A DNA stretch of 64,000 bases from Enterococcaceae bacterium. Lineage in GTDB: Bacteria > Bacillota > Bacilli > Lactobacillales > Enterococcaceae. The stretch is taken from NCBI GenBank assembly GCA_022649665.1, contig JALCOL010000007.1, forward strand, positions 38,345 through 102,344, given 5' to 3'. The position numbers were made by a program, and so were the translations under genes. The notes below the pieces were generated by a model. The model had not been told where the DNA came from. It made no database searches and saw nothing but the letters and a program-made list of their open reading frames with translations. How positions within the stretch are numbered: position 1 is the first letter of the stretch; every line of letters begins with the position of its first letter. Below are positions 32,009 through 40,724 of the stretch, piece by piece.

Positions 32009-33256
32009 ATGAAAGATCTACAGGAAATCGGCCAAAAAGCGCAAAAAGCTGGGTACTTATTGGGGCAATTGCCGACGAAAGAAAAAAATCAAACGCTGCT
32101 CAAAATCGCAGCTGTACTGGAAGATCATTTTCCAGAGATCCTTGAAGCGAACCAAGCAGATCTATTAGCGGGCAAAGAAAATGGGATGCCGGTCGTAAAA
32201 TTGGATCGCCTGGAGCTGACCGAAGCCCGCTTGATCGATATGGTCCAGGGGATCAAACAAGTCGCGGCTTTGCCGGACCCAGTCGGCGAGGTTGAAAAGA
32301 TGTGGCGCAATGAAGATGACCTGCTCATCGGGCGCGAACGCGTGCCGCTCGGAGTCGTCGGCATGATCTATGAATCGCGGCCGAATGTTACGACGGATGC
32401 GGCCAGCCTGTGCTTTAAATCAGGCAATGCGGTCATTCTGCGCGGCGGCAAAGAAGCGATCCATTCCAATGTCAAACTGACGGAATTGATGCGGCGCGGT
32501 CTGCAAGAAGCCGGTCAGCCAGTCGATGCGATCCAGATCATTGAAGACACTTCGCGCGAAACTGCACAGGCGCTGATGAAGCTGAATGATTATTTAGATG
32601 TACTGATTCCGCGCGGCGGCGCCGGCTTGATTCGTTCAGTCGTTGAAACGGCGACGGTCCCCGTGATCGAGACTGGGACCGGTAACTGCCACATTTATGT
32701 CGACAAAGATGCACAGCTTGAAATGGCCAAACGAATCGTCGTCAACGCTAAAACTCAGCGGCCGTCTGTCTGCAATGCAGCCGAAAAACTGGTGATCCAT
32801 TCAGCAGTTGCGAAAGAATATCTGCCGGTGATCGCAAATGCACTCACGGACAAAGGGGTCGAACTCCGCGGAGACAAACGCGCGTGCGAGATCCTGCCTG
32901 ACTGCCAGCCGATCAACGAATCCGAATGGGGTCAAGAATATCTGGATCTCGTGATCGGGATCAAAGTCGTCGATTCGCTGGAAGAGGCGATCGAACATAT
33001 CAATCGCTACAGTACAAAACATTCTGAAGCGATCATCACTGATAATTATTTTGCGGCACAGGACTTTTTGAAAAAAATCGATGCCGCGGCCGTCTATGTC
33101 AATGCTTCTACGCGCTTTACCGATGGATTCGTCTTCGGGTTCGGTGCTGAGATCGGGATCAGTACGCAGAAGCTTCATGCGCGCGGACCTATGGGACTTG
33201 AAGCGTTGACAACGACGAAATATACGATCTACGGGGAGGGACAGATCCGCAAATAG
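32009..33256 (+). CDS. proA: Glutamate-5-semialdehyde dehydrogenase
   Basis: 415 residues. NADPH-dependent reduction of glutamyl-5-phosphate, second step of proline synthesis. The catalytic cysteine is in QRPSVCNAAEKL, and ESRPNVTTDAASLCFKSGNAVILRGGKEA and GTGNCHIYVD match the family. ATG32009 lies 8 bases after AAGGAGG; the in-frame ATG at 32003 is too close to it. It ends the nagZ-proB-proA unit and is followed by a repeat-linked terminator. Confidence 0.96.
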   Translation: MKDLQEIGQKAQKAGYLLGQLPTKEKNQTLLKIAAVLEDHFPEILEANQADLLAGKENGMPVVKLDRLELTEARLIDMVQGIKQVAALPDPVGEVEKMWRNEDDLLIGRERVPLGVVGMIYESRPNVTTDAASLCFKSGNAVILRGGKEAIHSNVKLTELMRRGLQEAGQPVDAIQIIEDTSRETAQALMKLNDYLDVLIPRGGAGLIRSVVETATVPVIETGTGNCHIYVDKDAQLEMAKRIVVNAKTQRPSVCNAAEKLVIHSAVAKEYLPVIANALTDKGVELRGDKRACEILPDCQPINESEWGQEYLDLVIGIKVVDSLEEAIEHINRYSTKHSEAIITDNYFAAQDFLKKIDAAAVYVNASTRFTDGFVFGFGAEIGISTQKLHARGPMGLEALTTTKYTIYGEGQIRK

Positions 33257-33319
33257 TCTTTTGAAACACCGTTTATTCCGAAAACAGGACCATGACTTTT
33301 TCGTCATGGTCCTGTTTTC
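33257..33319. terminator. Intrinsic terminator with repeat-family flank, copy 2
   Basis: A perfect 17-bp stem, GAAAACAGGACCATGAC (33280-33296) with its complement (33303-33319). Upstream CTTTTGAAACACCGTTTATT matches the 3' part of the repeat near 7950 and 60096. It separates proA from the convergent unknown gene. Confidence 0.8.
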
Positions 33320-33320
33320 A

Positions 33321-33809
33321 TTAACTGGTTTTTCGGTAAGGGGCGGGCGGCAAGTGGAGCTGCCGGGCGGCATCGGCATAATAATCGCTGACGCTGTACG
33401 TATTGCGGCGTGCCAGCGAGTGCGCAAAGTGCGCTTGGATGTCTTCGGCAAGAAATGCTTTCAGCTCTGCACTGTCCAAAAAGTCGGAGTATTTTTCCCA
33501 AAAAGCATGCGGCAAGATTTTTTTCATATAATAATCATCAAGCTGTTCCTTTAGACGGGCGGCATCGACCGAAAGTGATAAGCCGCCGTGATTTTCGGCA
33601 AAGCGGAGAAACTTCTCAGGCGTCCCGCCTTCTAAAAAAGCCGGATGTCGTGCGAATTCCTTTTTAACGACGTCAAGGGTATGCCAGTGGCGCCCTTCGA
33701 TCACTGCAAAAGCTGTCAAGCAAAGAAAAAAAGAAGCGCTTACAATGATCGCAAAAGCAATTGCAAGTTTGGTGTGGCTGGGCAAAAGCGATAAGTCGTC
33801 AATGATCAT
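33321..33809 (-). CDS. Uncharacterised membrane-anchored protein
   Basis: About 162 residues; I do not recognise the family. It has a short N-terminal stretch, one strong membrane helix (LAIAFAIIVSASFFLCLTAFAVI, about 15-37), then a soluble, charged, probably extracytoplasmic helical domain with tryptophan and tyrosine-rich segments (HAFWEKYSDFLDSAELKAFL; NTYSVSDYYADAARQLHLPP). ATG33809 overlaps the nnrE stop by 11 bases; ATG33833 is an alternative, and the two are part of a 12-base tandem repeat. It is co-oriented with nnrE and probably coupled to it. Confidence 0.6.
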   Translation of the reverse strand: MIIDDLSLLPSHTKLAIAFAIIVSASFFLCLTAFAVIEGRHWHTLDVVKKEFARHPAFLEGGTPEKFLRFAENHGGLSLSVDAARLKEQLDDYYMKKILPHAFWEKYSDFLDSAELKAFLAEDIQAHFAHSLARRNTYSVSDYYADAARQLHLPPAPYRKTS

Positions 33810-34434
33810 TTTTCTCAGCATCTTTCTCAGCATAGATCCCGATATCGGCGATCACGAGTTTGCCGCAATACTTTGGACCGGAAGCTTTCAGCAGGCCCGC
33901 TTTCGCGTATGCCAAAGTAACGGTCATCTCCGCCGGAAGCGCAGTCCCCATGATGTCGCCTGTGTCGCCGTTGATGCCGGAGGGAATATCGATCGCAAGT
34001 GTCGGCACTTTTGCGTCAGCTGCCTGATCGATCGCTGTTCGATAGCGGCCGCTGATCGCTCGATCGAGCCCGCTGCCGAAGATCCCGTCAATGAAAAGAT
34101 CATAGGCGGCGGTTGCTTTTGCCGCTTGCGGGATCTGATAATGCTCGCAGATCGCGAGCTGCCGCTTACAGTCCGCACTCAAATGTGCGCGATTTCCCAG
34201 CAAAAAAATATCGACCGCATATCCGGCGCAGTGGAGGAGGCGCGCTGCGGCCAGCGCGTCGCCGCCGTTATTGCCGCCGCCAGCCAATACCAATGTTTTT
34301 TGCGGCTGGAAAGTTTCGGCTGCTTCAAATACTTTCAGCGCTGCTCTTTCCATCAAGACGAGCGAAGGGATCCCGATCGTTTCGATCGTGTACTGGTCAT
34401 AAGCTTGTGCTTGGGCAACTGTAATTGGTTTCAT
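33799..34434 (-). CDS. nnrE: NAD(P)H-hydrate epimerase
   Basis: 211 residues, YjeF N-terminal domain. Motifs: LVLMERAALKVFE, LVLAGGGNNGGDALAAARLL (substrate/NAD-binding loop) and IDGIFGSGLDR with the catalytic Asp. It epimerises damaged R-NAD(P)HX so that the S-form dehydratase can repair it. The dehydratase domain (NnrD) is not fused here, and no separate copy is in the window. ATG34434 has AAGGAG upstream. Confidence 0.93.
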   Translation of the reverse strand: MKPITVAQAQAYDQYTIETIGIPSLVLMERAALKVFEAAETFQPQKTLVLAGGGNNGGDALAAARLLHCAGYAVDIFLLGNRAHLSADCKRQLAICEHYQIPQAAKATAAYDLFIDGIFGSGLDRAISGRYRTAIDQAADAKVPTLAIDIPSGINGDTGDIMGTALPAEMTVTLAYAKAGLLKASGPKYCGKLVIADIGIYAEKDAEKNDH

Positions 34435-34509
34435 TTGATCAACTCCTTAATGTAAGTATAAGCAATTTTGCGTTATAATTCTATTAAACTCTCAAGAAAG
34501 GAGAATTCC

Positions 34510-36393
34510 ATGTCGGCGAATGCTCCCTTGGATCCATCAAAAGAAAAAGCGCGGCTGGATGCGGAAGTCAAACGTTCTGATGTTCCCCTTCCAGACAAAA
34601 ATGGAGCGTGCGGGATCACTTACGAACCGCAGCACTCCGAAGAGACTGTGAAGCCATCTGCCAAAGCGCAGCGCAGACGCTTCAAAGAAATCATCAAAGT
34701 CTTCCATCAAGAAAGCGTCGTACATTGTCTTTTGCACCAAGAACATCCGGAAAAAGTCCGCGAAGCGTTTGAAATGCTGGGCGCGACGTTCATCAAGATC
34801 GGCCAAATGCTTTCCGTCCGAACGGATCTCCTTGACGCCGGATTTGCCAGCGAACTAGGAAAACTGCAAGACGAAGTGCGCACCGATCCTTTTTCGGAAG
34901 TGGCACAGACGATCAAACAACAGACCGGCTGCAATTGGCAGGAGATTCTGCAAGATCTGGAACCGCAGCCCTTTGCGTCGGGTTCGATCGGCCAAACGCA
35001 TTTTGGCCGTTTGAAAAACGGCGCTCCGGTCGCGGTCAAAGTGCAGCATCCGCATATTCGCGAAGATATTTTGCTTGATCTGCGGCTGTTTGAAAGAAGT
35101 CTGCCGGTCTTAGAGCGCTTACCGGATGCGAATGTCGTTGATCTGCGTGAGATCTTGCGCGAGATCAAAGAGTCGCTCTTGCGCGAGCTGGACTATAAAA
35201 GAGAAGCCCGCAATACGAAGCGGTTTTATGAATTGAATAATCATTGGGATATCATCGAAACACCGTACGTCTATGAAGCGCTTTGCACGCAGAAATTATT
35301 GATCACGGAGTATAAGACCGGTCAAAGCATCAAATACTTTTTAGCGGGAAAACAAGACGAAAAAACAACGAAGATCAAACGGTATTTGGCGGATGTGCTC
35401 ATCGACGATTTCATCAAATCCGTTTTTCAAGACGGCTTTTTCCATGCCGATCCGCATCCCGGCAATATTTTTTTAGAACTCCATCCGGATGAAAAAGATC
35501 CGCCGAATATCCGCCGCTTACCGCAGCATATGAAAATGCATGCCGGTTCCTGGGAGTCGGAAATCTCGTGGGGCGGCGAACCGCGGGCACTCCCCGATTA
35601 TCGCTTGATCTTGCTGGATTTCGGGATGGTCGGCGAGCTGACCGAAGCGCTCCGGACGCAGTTGAGCGAAGTCGTCTTTTCGCTTTTTCAACAAGACAGC
35701 TATGCAGTCGGTGAAGCACTGCTTGTTTTATGCAAAGTGATCGGGCCGCTTGAAAAAGAGCATTTTTTCGAAGAACTAGATACTTTTTTGGAAACGATTT
35801 TCAATTTGCCGCTTGAGGCAGCGGATTTGGTCGGGTTATTTCAAGAAGTCGTTTTGATCTGCAAACGAAATCATCTCCAAATGCCGCATGAAGTGACGAT
35901 GCTCGCCAAAGCGTTCGCAACGCTCGTGACTCTCGTGGAAGAGCTGAACCCGCTTTTGAGTTTGCGGCTCGTTTTGAACCGCTTTGCAAAAATCTATTTG
36001 CGTCAGCAGCTCGAGCCGGCCCAATTAAAACAATCGGGAGAAAATACACTGCTGAGTGTTTGGCGGCAAGGAAAAACGCTCAGCAAGATCCCGCAGAAAT
36101 TATTTACGACTTTAGACGGATTGAGTTCCGGCAAGTTTGAAGTAGAATTAAAGATGAAAGAACAAGAGCAGATCCTGAGACGCATCGAAGGGATGCTCAA
36201 TAAAACATTGTTTGGTATCTTGGTCGCGGCGATCATCATCGGCTCTTCTCTTTTGGTCGGAGCGGATACCGGGTATGCGTTCGTCGACAAACTAGGGATC
36301 GCCGGCTATCTTTTAGCCGCAGGCGTGATTTTGGCGATCTGCTTGAAAAGCTTGTTTGCCCCGCTGATCCGCTGGATACGCCGCAGGAAATAA
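34510..36393 (+). CDS. ABC1/AarF/UbiB-family atypical kinase
   Basis: 627 residues. A polar N-terminal extension of about 60 residues precedes the ABC1 core: KxGQ motif FIKIGQMLSVRTDLL, the Ala-rich loop region PFASGSIGQTHFG, VAVKVQHP with the invariant lysine, ELDYKREARN, and the catalytic FHADPHPGNIF and LLDFGMVGEL. Two C-terminal membrane helices follow (about 565-620). This architecture matches the UbiB family. Lactobacillales often lack ubiquinone but may make menaquinone, so the role (isoprenoid lipid handling) is inferred. ATG34510 follows AGAAAGGAG. Confidence 0.9.
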   Translation: MSANAPLDPSKEKARLDAEVKRSDVPLPDKNGACGITYEPQHSEETVKPSAKAQRRRFKEIIKVFHQESVVHCLLHQEHPEKVREAFEMLGATFIKIGQMLSVRTDLLDAGFASELGKLQDEVRTDPFSEVAQTIKQQTGCNWQEILQDLEPQPFASGSIGQTHFGRLKNGAPVAVKVQHPHIREDILLDLRLFERSLPVLERLPDANVVDLREILREIKESLLRELDYKREARNTKRFYELNNHWDIIETPYVYEALCTQKLLITEYKTGQSIKYFLAGKQDEKTTKIKRYLADVLIDDFIKSVFQDGFFHADPHPGNIFLELHPDEKDPPNIRRLPQHMKMHAGSWESEISWGGEPRALPDYRLILLDFGMVGELTEALRTQLSEVVFSLFQQDSYAVGEALLVLCKVIGPLEKEHFFEELDTFLETIFNLPLEAADLVGLFQEVVLICKRNHLQMPHEVTMLAKAFATLVTLVEELNPLLSLRLVLNRFAKIYLRQQLEPAQLKQSGENTLLSVWRQGKTLSKIPQKLFTTLDGLSSGKFEVELKMKEQEQILRRIEGMLNKTLFGILVAAIIIGSSLLVGADTGYAFVDKLGIAGYLLAAGVILAICLKSLFAPLIRWIRRRK

Positions 36394-36406
36394 GGAGGTT
36401 TATCTA

Positions 36407-36946
36407 ATGAAAAAATTTTTCGATCGATTTCATCAAAATCAGATCGTACGCGCTGTGATGTACTTGCTGATCGGCTTGCTGCTGTTTTTAAAGCCCAGTT
36501 CGCTTTTTAACGGGGTCTTGTACCTGATCAGTTGCTATTTTCTTGTCAACGGGATCTTGAATTTAGTGCAGGCACTGAAAGTTCGCAAAGAAGTCGGACT
36601 TGGCTGGATGTTCTCCAAAGGGATCATTTACATCTTTTTGTTTTTCTTTCTCTTGCTGTTTGGCCGCGGGATCGCAAGCATTCTGCCGATCCTTTTTGGG
36701 CTGGCGATCTTGATCAACGGGGTGACCCAGCTCACACAAGGGCTGAACATGCGGCAGTTCGTCAACGTGACATGGCAATGGTCGCTTCTGTACGGCATCG
36801 CTCAGATCATCGTCGGCGGGCTGATCTTATTCAATCCGTTTTCAAGTTTGCTGCTTCTCTTGCGCTTTACGGGAGTCTTCTTCCTCGTGATGGGGGTCAG
36901 CGAAGCGGTACAGTATATCCGCTACCGCAATTACTACCGCGGGTAA
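36407..36946 (+). CDS. DUF308/HdeD-like membrane protein
   Basis: 179 residues with six hydrophobic segments in three pairs (near 15-50, 65-110 and 115-165), the layout of the HdeD/DUF308 family. The hydrophobic pairs are separated by short loops with repeated GxxxLxNG-type turns (FLVNGILNLVQ, ILINGVTQLTQGL). AAGGAGG precedes ATG36407, 14 bases after the ABC1 kinase, so probably one transcript. Function is unknown; E. coli HdeD is linked to acid stress. Confidence 0.75.
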   Translation: MKKFFDRFHQNQIVRAVMYLLIGLLLFLKPSSLFNGVLYLISCYFLVNGILNLVQALKVRKEVGLGWMFSKGIIYIFLFFFLLLFGRGIASILPILFGLAILINGVTQLTQGLNMRQFVNVTWQWSLLYGIAQIIVGGLILFNPFSSLLLLLRFTGVFFLVMGVSEAVQYIRYRNYYRG

Positions 36947-36960
36947 AATGAAATAAACAG

Positions 36961-37001
36961 GACAAAAATGGACAAGTGCCGAGCACTTGTCCATTTTTGT
37001 C
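36961..37001. terminator. Bidirectional intrinsic terminator
   Basis: GACAAAAATGGACAAGTGC and GCACTTGTCCATTTTTGTC form a perfect 19-bp stem around a 3-base loop, between convergent genes. Confidence 0.88.
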
Positions 37002-37009
37002 GCACAGCT

Positions 37010-38521
37010 TTATGAATTTTCGAGGAAAAAGATCTTTTGATTTTTTTTGAGATACAGCTGTTTCAAATCTGAATACAGCTGGACCAGCTCTTCATCGCTC
37101 GCATCGAAATCCCAATAGTAAAACGGGATCTCGGGATGCGCCTGCTGAAAGTATTGTGAAGAAGAAATGATGATGTCCCAATCGGTCAGCTGATTGCCGA
37201 ACGGGCACAGCTCGACGAAGGACAAGTCTTTTAAAAAGATCATCAGCTTGGCGAAAAGTAGCAGATTTTGTTCAACGGCAAGGCCGACTTTCAATAATTT
37301 CTTTTTCGCGCGTCCTTCAAAAAAAGGCAGCAGCAGATTTTTGTATCCCATCGTCAACGCTTTGCGCGCGGGAACCAGGATTTGATATTCGCGTTTTTTC
37401 AACTGTTTTTCAAAGAAGGCGTTGAGCCACGAGTCGATCTCATAGGAAAGGGCATTTTCTGCGACATCTTTGTCGACCAGCGAAAACATATTCGGCGTAT
37501 TTGCTTCGAAAATATACGCTGTAAAGGTAATGTGCATCAAATTGCCGACCAGACAATCATAGAGACTCTGCGGGCAGCGAATCTGATTCGATTGTTTTGC
37601 TTCTTCAAGCACCGCAAAAACGAGGGAAGCGATCGGATTTTTCTGATGCTGAAAAGTACGCAGTGAACGTGCCAAATTGGGGTCGTCAATCCGGTAGAAG
37701 ATCGGTGCGAACAGACTTAAAAAGTGGAGATAGGCGCTTTCGCCTTTGATAACGTTTTCGGGTAAGCCCGGCAAGTGGAGCGCTGCCAAGTCCATCGGAA
37801 AATCCGCCGAGTCGCTCAAGAAACGATCATATTTTTCTTTATACGGCGCAAAGTGCTGCTGGCGAATCCGCAAAAGCGAGATCCCCAAGAAAAGTTCCAG
37901 TTCTTTTCGCCCAACATACGTCGTACTGAGCGTAAAGCGGTCTTGCAATTTTTGGACCAGGAATTTGCTGAAATTTGCGATTTCTTCGGAAAAAGGCCAG
38001 TGGGTGCCTTTGACACAAAACCAGAAAAGATAAAAAAGCGTCATCCGGATCTTCGTTTCGTCGCCGACGATCCTTAACTTGGAATAGCTGATCCGCAGCT
38101 GATACTGTTTAAAATATTGCGAAAGCGGCTTCAGTTTGCGACCTAATGTCGAGCGGCTGATCTCGACTTCACGGCAAAAATTTTCGACACTTTTCTGCGG
38201 ATCGTCGCGCATCAAATAGCAGAGGAACTGATAAGGAATTCCTTCTTTAACTAAAAGATAGCGGTAATCATCAACGGTCACTGCCAAGCGGCGGGTATCC
38301 AACCCGCCGTTTTTAATAAAAAAGTGTTCATGAAAAGCGGACTGCGCTGTTAAATCATTGTCGACTTCATGCAGCAGTGTATAAAGCTGCTGATAAGAAA
38401 AATCAAAGTGTTTGACGAGTTGATTGATCGTATAGATATCCGGAGGTAAAACGACAAGCAGCCGAAAGACGCGGTACCGATTCCATGAAGCCGTATCCAT
38501 CATGATCTCTTCGAACAGCAA
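37010..38521 (-). CDS. Mga-like helix-turn-helix transcriptional regulator
   Basis: 503 residues. N-terminal winged-helix DNA-binding regions (about 15-65 and 100-150, with NFCREVEISRSTLGRKLKPLSQYFKQYQLRIS) are followed by a PRD-like middle and an EIIB-like end (about 400-500, LSFVELCPFGNQLTDWDIIISSSQYFQQ). This matches the Mga/MgaSpn/AtxA family of virulence and carbohydrate-responsive regulators. TTG38521 has AAAGGAGGG just upstream; ATG38503 is an alternative. It lies 14 bases downstream of brnQ, so it may be co-transcribed with it. Target genes are unknown. Confidence 0.8.
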   Translation of the reverse strand: MLFEEIMMDTASWNRYRVFRLLVVLPPDIYTINQLVKHFDFSYQQLYTLLHEVDNDLTAQSAFHEHFFIKNGGLDTRRLAVTVDDYRYLLVKEGIPYQFLCYLMRDDPQKSVENFCREVEISRSTLGRKLKPLSQYFKQYQLRISYSKLRIVGDETKIRMTLFYLFWFCVKGTHWPFSEEIANFSKFLVQKLQDRFTLSTTYVGRKELELFLGISLLRIRQQHFAPYKEKYDRFLSDSADFPMDLAALHLPGLPENVIKGESAYLHFLSLFAPIFYRIDDPNLARSLRTFQHQKNPIASLVFAVLEEAKQSNQIRCPQSLYDCLVGNLMHITFTAYIFEANTPNMFSLVDKDVAENALSYEIDSWLNAFFEKQLKKREYQILVPARKALTMGYKNLLLPFFEGRAKKKLLKVGLAVEQNLLLFAKLMIFLKDLSFVELCPFGNQLTDWDIIISSSQYFQQAHPEIPFYYWDFDASDEELVQLYSDLKQLYLKKNQKIFFLENS

Positions 38522-38535
38522 AGGAATCCCTCCTT

Positions 38536-39885
38536 TTATTTACGTTGCTCTGAGCGAGCGAATGAAATAATCAAACCGAGCGCCAAACCGATCAGCGCCG
38601 GGAAGATCCAGCCGAATCCTAATGGATAAAGCGGCAGCCACTCTGTTGCAAAATCGATCATTCTTTGACCGAAAGCACTGTTGGAAAGAAATGGCGGTGC
38701 GCTCTTCAGCGCATCGAACAAAGCCGCGATCGCGGTCAAGATCGTGACCCATTGATAAACAGCACGGTGGTCGTGAAACAGACGGGAAGTAAGGACCAGC
38801 AGGATCAGGGTGATCGCCAGCGGATATAAAAACATCAAGACCGGCAGCGAAAATTTAATGATATTCGTCAAGCCGACGTTTGCAAATAAGCACGGCAAAG
38901 CACTTGCGATCAACGTGAAAGCAAGATAGGAAACATTTGGAAACATCATATGGAAAGTTTCGCTGAAAGCACTGATCAGGCCGATCGCCGTTTTCAAACA
39001 GGCGATGATCACGACGAATGCCAACAGGATCATCCCGCCTCTGCCGAGATAGTAGCTGGCGATTTGGGCGAGTGCGATCCCGCCGTTTTCCGACATCGCA
39101 AAATTGCCAAGACTCATCGCCCCCATGAACGACAAGCAAGTATAAATGATCCCCATCAAAAGAATGCTGATCGCACCGCTTTTGATCGTATCAGCCGCGA
39201 TTGTGCGCGGCTGGGTGACGCCCATCGTTTTAAGCGTCGAAACGATGATGATCCCAAACGCTAAAGAAGCCAGCGCATCAAGGGTATTGTAGCCTTCAGT
39301 CAGCCCCTTGAAAAAGGAGCTGCTTTGATAAGCACTCTGGACCGCCGATGTCTGCCAGTCGCCTAGCGGATGCCAAAAGGCCAAAAGAACTAAAACACCG
39401 AGCAGGACGAGAAAAAGCGGATTCAAGACCTTGCCGATATAGTCTAAAAGGCGTGACGGCTTTCGCGAGTAAAACCAGGCAAAGAAAAAGAAAAGAATCG
39501 AAAATAAGGCCAAGACGAGCGTATGCGAGCTTTTTGGGATCATCGGTGCGATCCCGATCTCAAACGAAGTCGTTGCCAGCCGCGGAAGAGCGAAAAAAGG
39601 CCCGATCGTCAAGTAAAGCAGGATCGTAAAAATCATTCCGTATTTTTTGCCGACGCGCGAGGCGACTTCCAGAATGCCGTTTTGCTGTGAGATCCCGATC
39701 GCGATCACCCCAAGAAACGGCAAGCCGATCCCAGTGACGAGAAATCCCAAATTCGCACTGAAAACATTTTGACCAGCCTCTTGTCCCATATGAACTGGGA
39801 AGATCAGATTTCCGGCACCGAAAAACAAACCGAAGAGCATCGAACCGACATATAAATAATGACGAAACTGCAATTTTTTTTCCAT
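38536..39885 (-). CDS. brnQ: Branched-chain amino acid:cation symporter BrnQ
   Basis: 449 residues with twelve predicted membrane spans. The conserved start [22 protein letters not shown] is diagnostic of BrnQ/LivCS. It imports leucine, isoleucine and valine with Na+ or H+. ATG39885 is preceded by AAAGGACG. The downstream Mga-like regulator shares its direction. Confidence 0.93.
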   Translation of the reverse strand: MEKKLQFRHYLYVGSMLFGLFFGAGNLIFPVHMGQEAGQNVFSANLGFLVTGIGLPFLGVIAIGISQQNGILEVASRVGKKYGMIFTILLYLTIGPFFALPRLATTSFEIGIAPMIPKSSHTLVLALFSILFFFFAWFYSRKPSRLLDYIGKVLNPLFLVLLGVLVLLAFWHPLGDWQTSAVQSAYQSSSFFKGLTEGYNTLDALASLAFGIIIVSTLKTMGVTQPRTIAADTIKSGAISILLMGIIYTCLSFMGAMSLGNFAMSENGGIALAQIASYYLGRGGMILLAFVVIIACLKTAIGLISAFSETFHMMFPNVSYLAFTLIASALPCLFANVGLTNIIKFSLPVLMFLYPLAITLILLVLTSRLFHDHRAVYQWVTILTAIAALFDALKSAPPFLSNSAFGQRMIDFATEWLPLYPLGFGWIFPALIGLALGLIISFARSEQRK

Positions 39886-39947
39886 GAAGACGTCCTTTCC
39901 ACCACGCTGAAAGCGATCATATCAAAATTATTTTAACACAAGAGAAA

Positions 39948-39975
39948 ACCCTTCGCATAATAAATTGCGGAGGGT
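39948..39975 (-). terminator. Intrinsic terminator of the lysine-type ABC operon
   Basis: On the minus strand ACCCTCCGCA pairs with TGCGAAGGGT (one G-U), followed by TTTTCTCTT. It lies just past the end of the ATPase gene. Confidence 0.7.
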
Positions 39976-39986
39976 CTGATAAGGAT

Positions 39987-40721
39987 TTAAAGAACACGCT
40001 GCAAGAATTCTTTCGTTCGTGCTTCTTTTGGATGAGTGAAGATCTCTTCGGCTGTTCCTTCTTCAGCGATCAAGCCTTTGTCCATGAACAAAACGCGATC
40101 AGAGACTTCTTTGGCAAATCCCATTTCATGGGTCACTAGGATCATCGTCAAGCCGGTGTGTGCTAATGACTTCATCGTCGCCAGCACCTCACCGACCATT
40201 TCCGGATCCAAGGCGGAAGTGGGCTCGTCGAAAAGCATCACTTCAGGATCCATCGAGAGCGCCCGCGCGATCGCGACCCGCTGTTTTTGGCCGCCCGAGA
40301 GCTGACTGGGACGAGCGTTGATAAACGCTGACATTCCGACTTTGTCGAGGTTTTTTTTCGCGATTTCTTCGGCGTCTTTTTGAGTGCGTTTTAAGACGGT
40401 CATCTGGGCCGTCGTACAATTATCTAAGACATTCAAGTTGTTGAATAGATTGAACTGCTGGAAGACCATCCCGAGGTGTGTTCGATACTTCGGCAGATCG
40501 AAGCCTTTTTCTAAAATGTTGACGCCTTTATAGAGGATCTCGCCTTCGGACGGTTTTTCCAGCAAATTGATACAGCGCAAAAGCGTCGATTTCCCAGAAC
40601 CAGAGGAGCCGATGATCGTCATGACTTCTCCTTTTTCCACAGAAAGATTGATATCTTTCAAGACGACATTTTGGCCGAATTTTTTTTTCAGATGTTTGAT
40701 TTGAATAATAGGCTCTGTCAT
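39987..40721 (-). CDS. Amino-acid (probably lysine) ABC transporter, ATP-binding protein
   Basis: 244 residues of the polar-amino-acid ATPase family (GlnQ/HisP-like). Walker [12 protein letters not shown], signature [15 protein letters not shown], Walker [15 protein letters not shown] and the switch histidine VTHEMGF are all intact. It begins 3 bases after the permease gene. The lysine riboswitch upstream of the operon points to lysine as the substrate, whereas annotation by similarity alone would say glutamine. Confidence 0.9.
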   Translation of the reverse strand: MTEPIIQIKHLKKKFGQNVVLKDINLSVEKGEVMTIIGSSGSGKSTLLRCINLLEKPSEGEILYKGVNILEKGFDLPKYRTHLGMVFQQFNLFNNLNVLDNCTTAQMTVLKRTQKDAEEIAKKNLDKVGMSAFINARPSQLSGGQKQRVAIARALSMDPEVMLFDEPTSALDPEMVGEVLATMKSLAHTGLTMILVTHEMGFAKEVSDRVLFMDKGLIAEEGTAEEIFTHPKEARTKEFLQRVL

Positions 40722-40724
40722 AAG

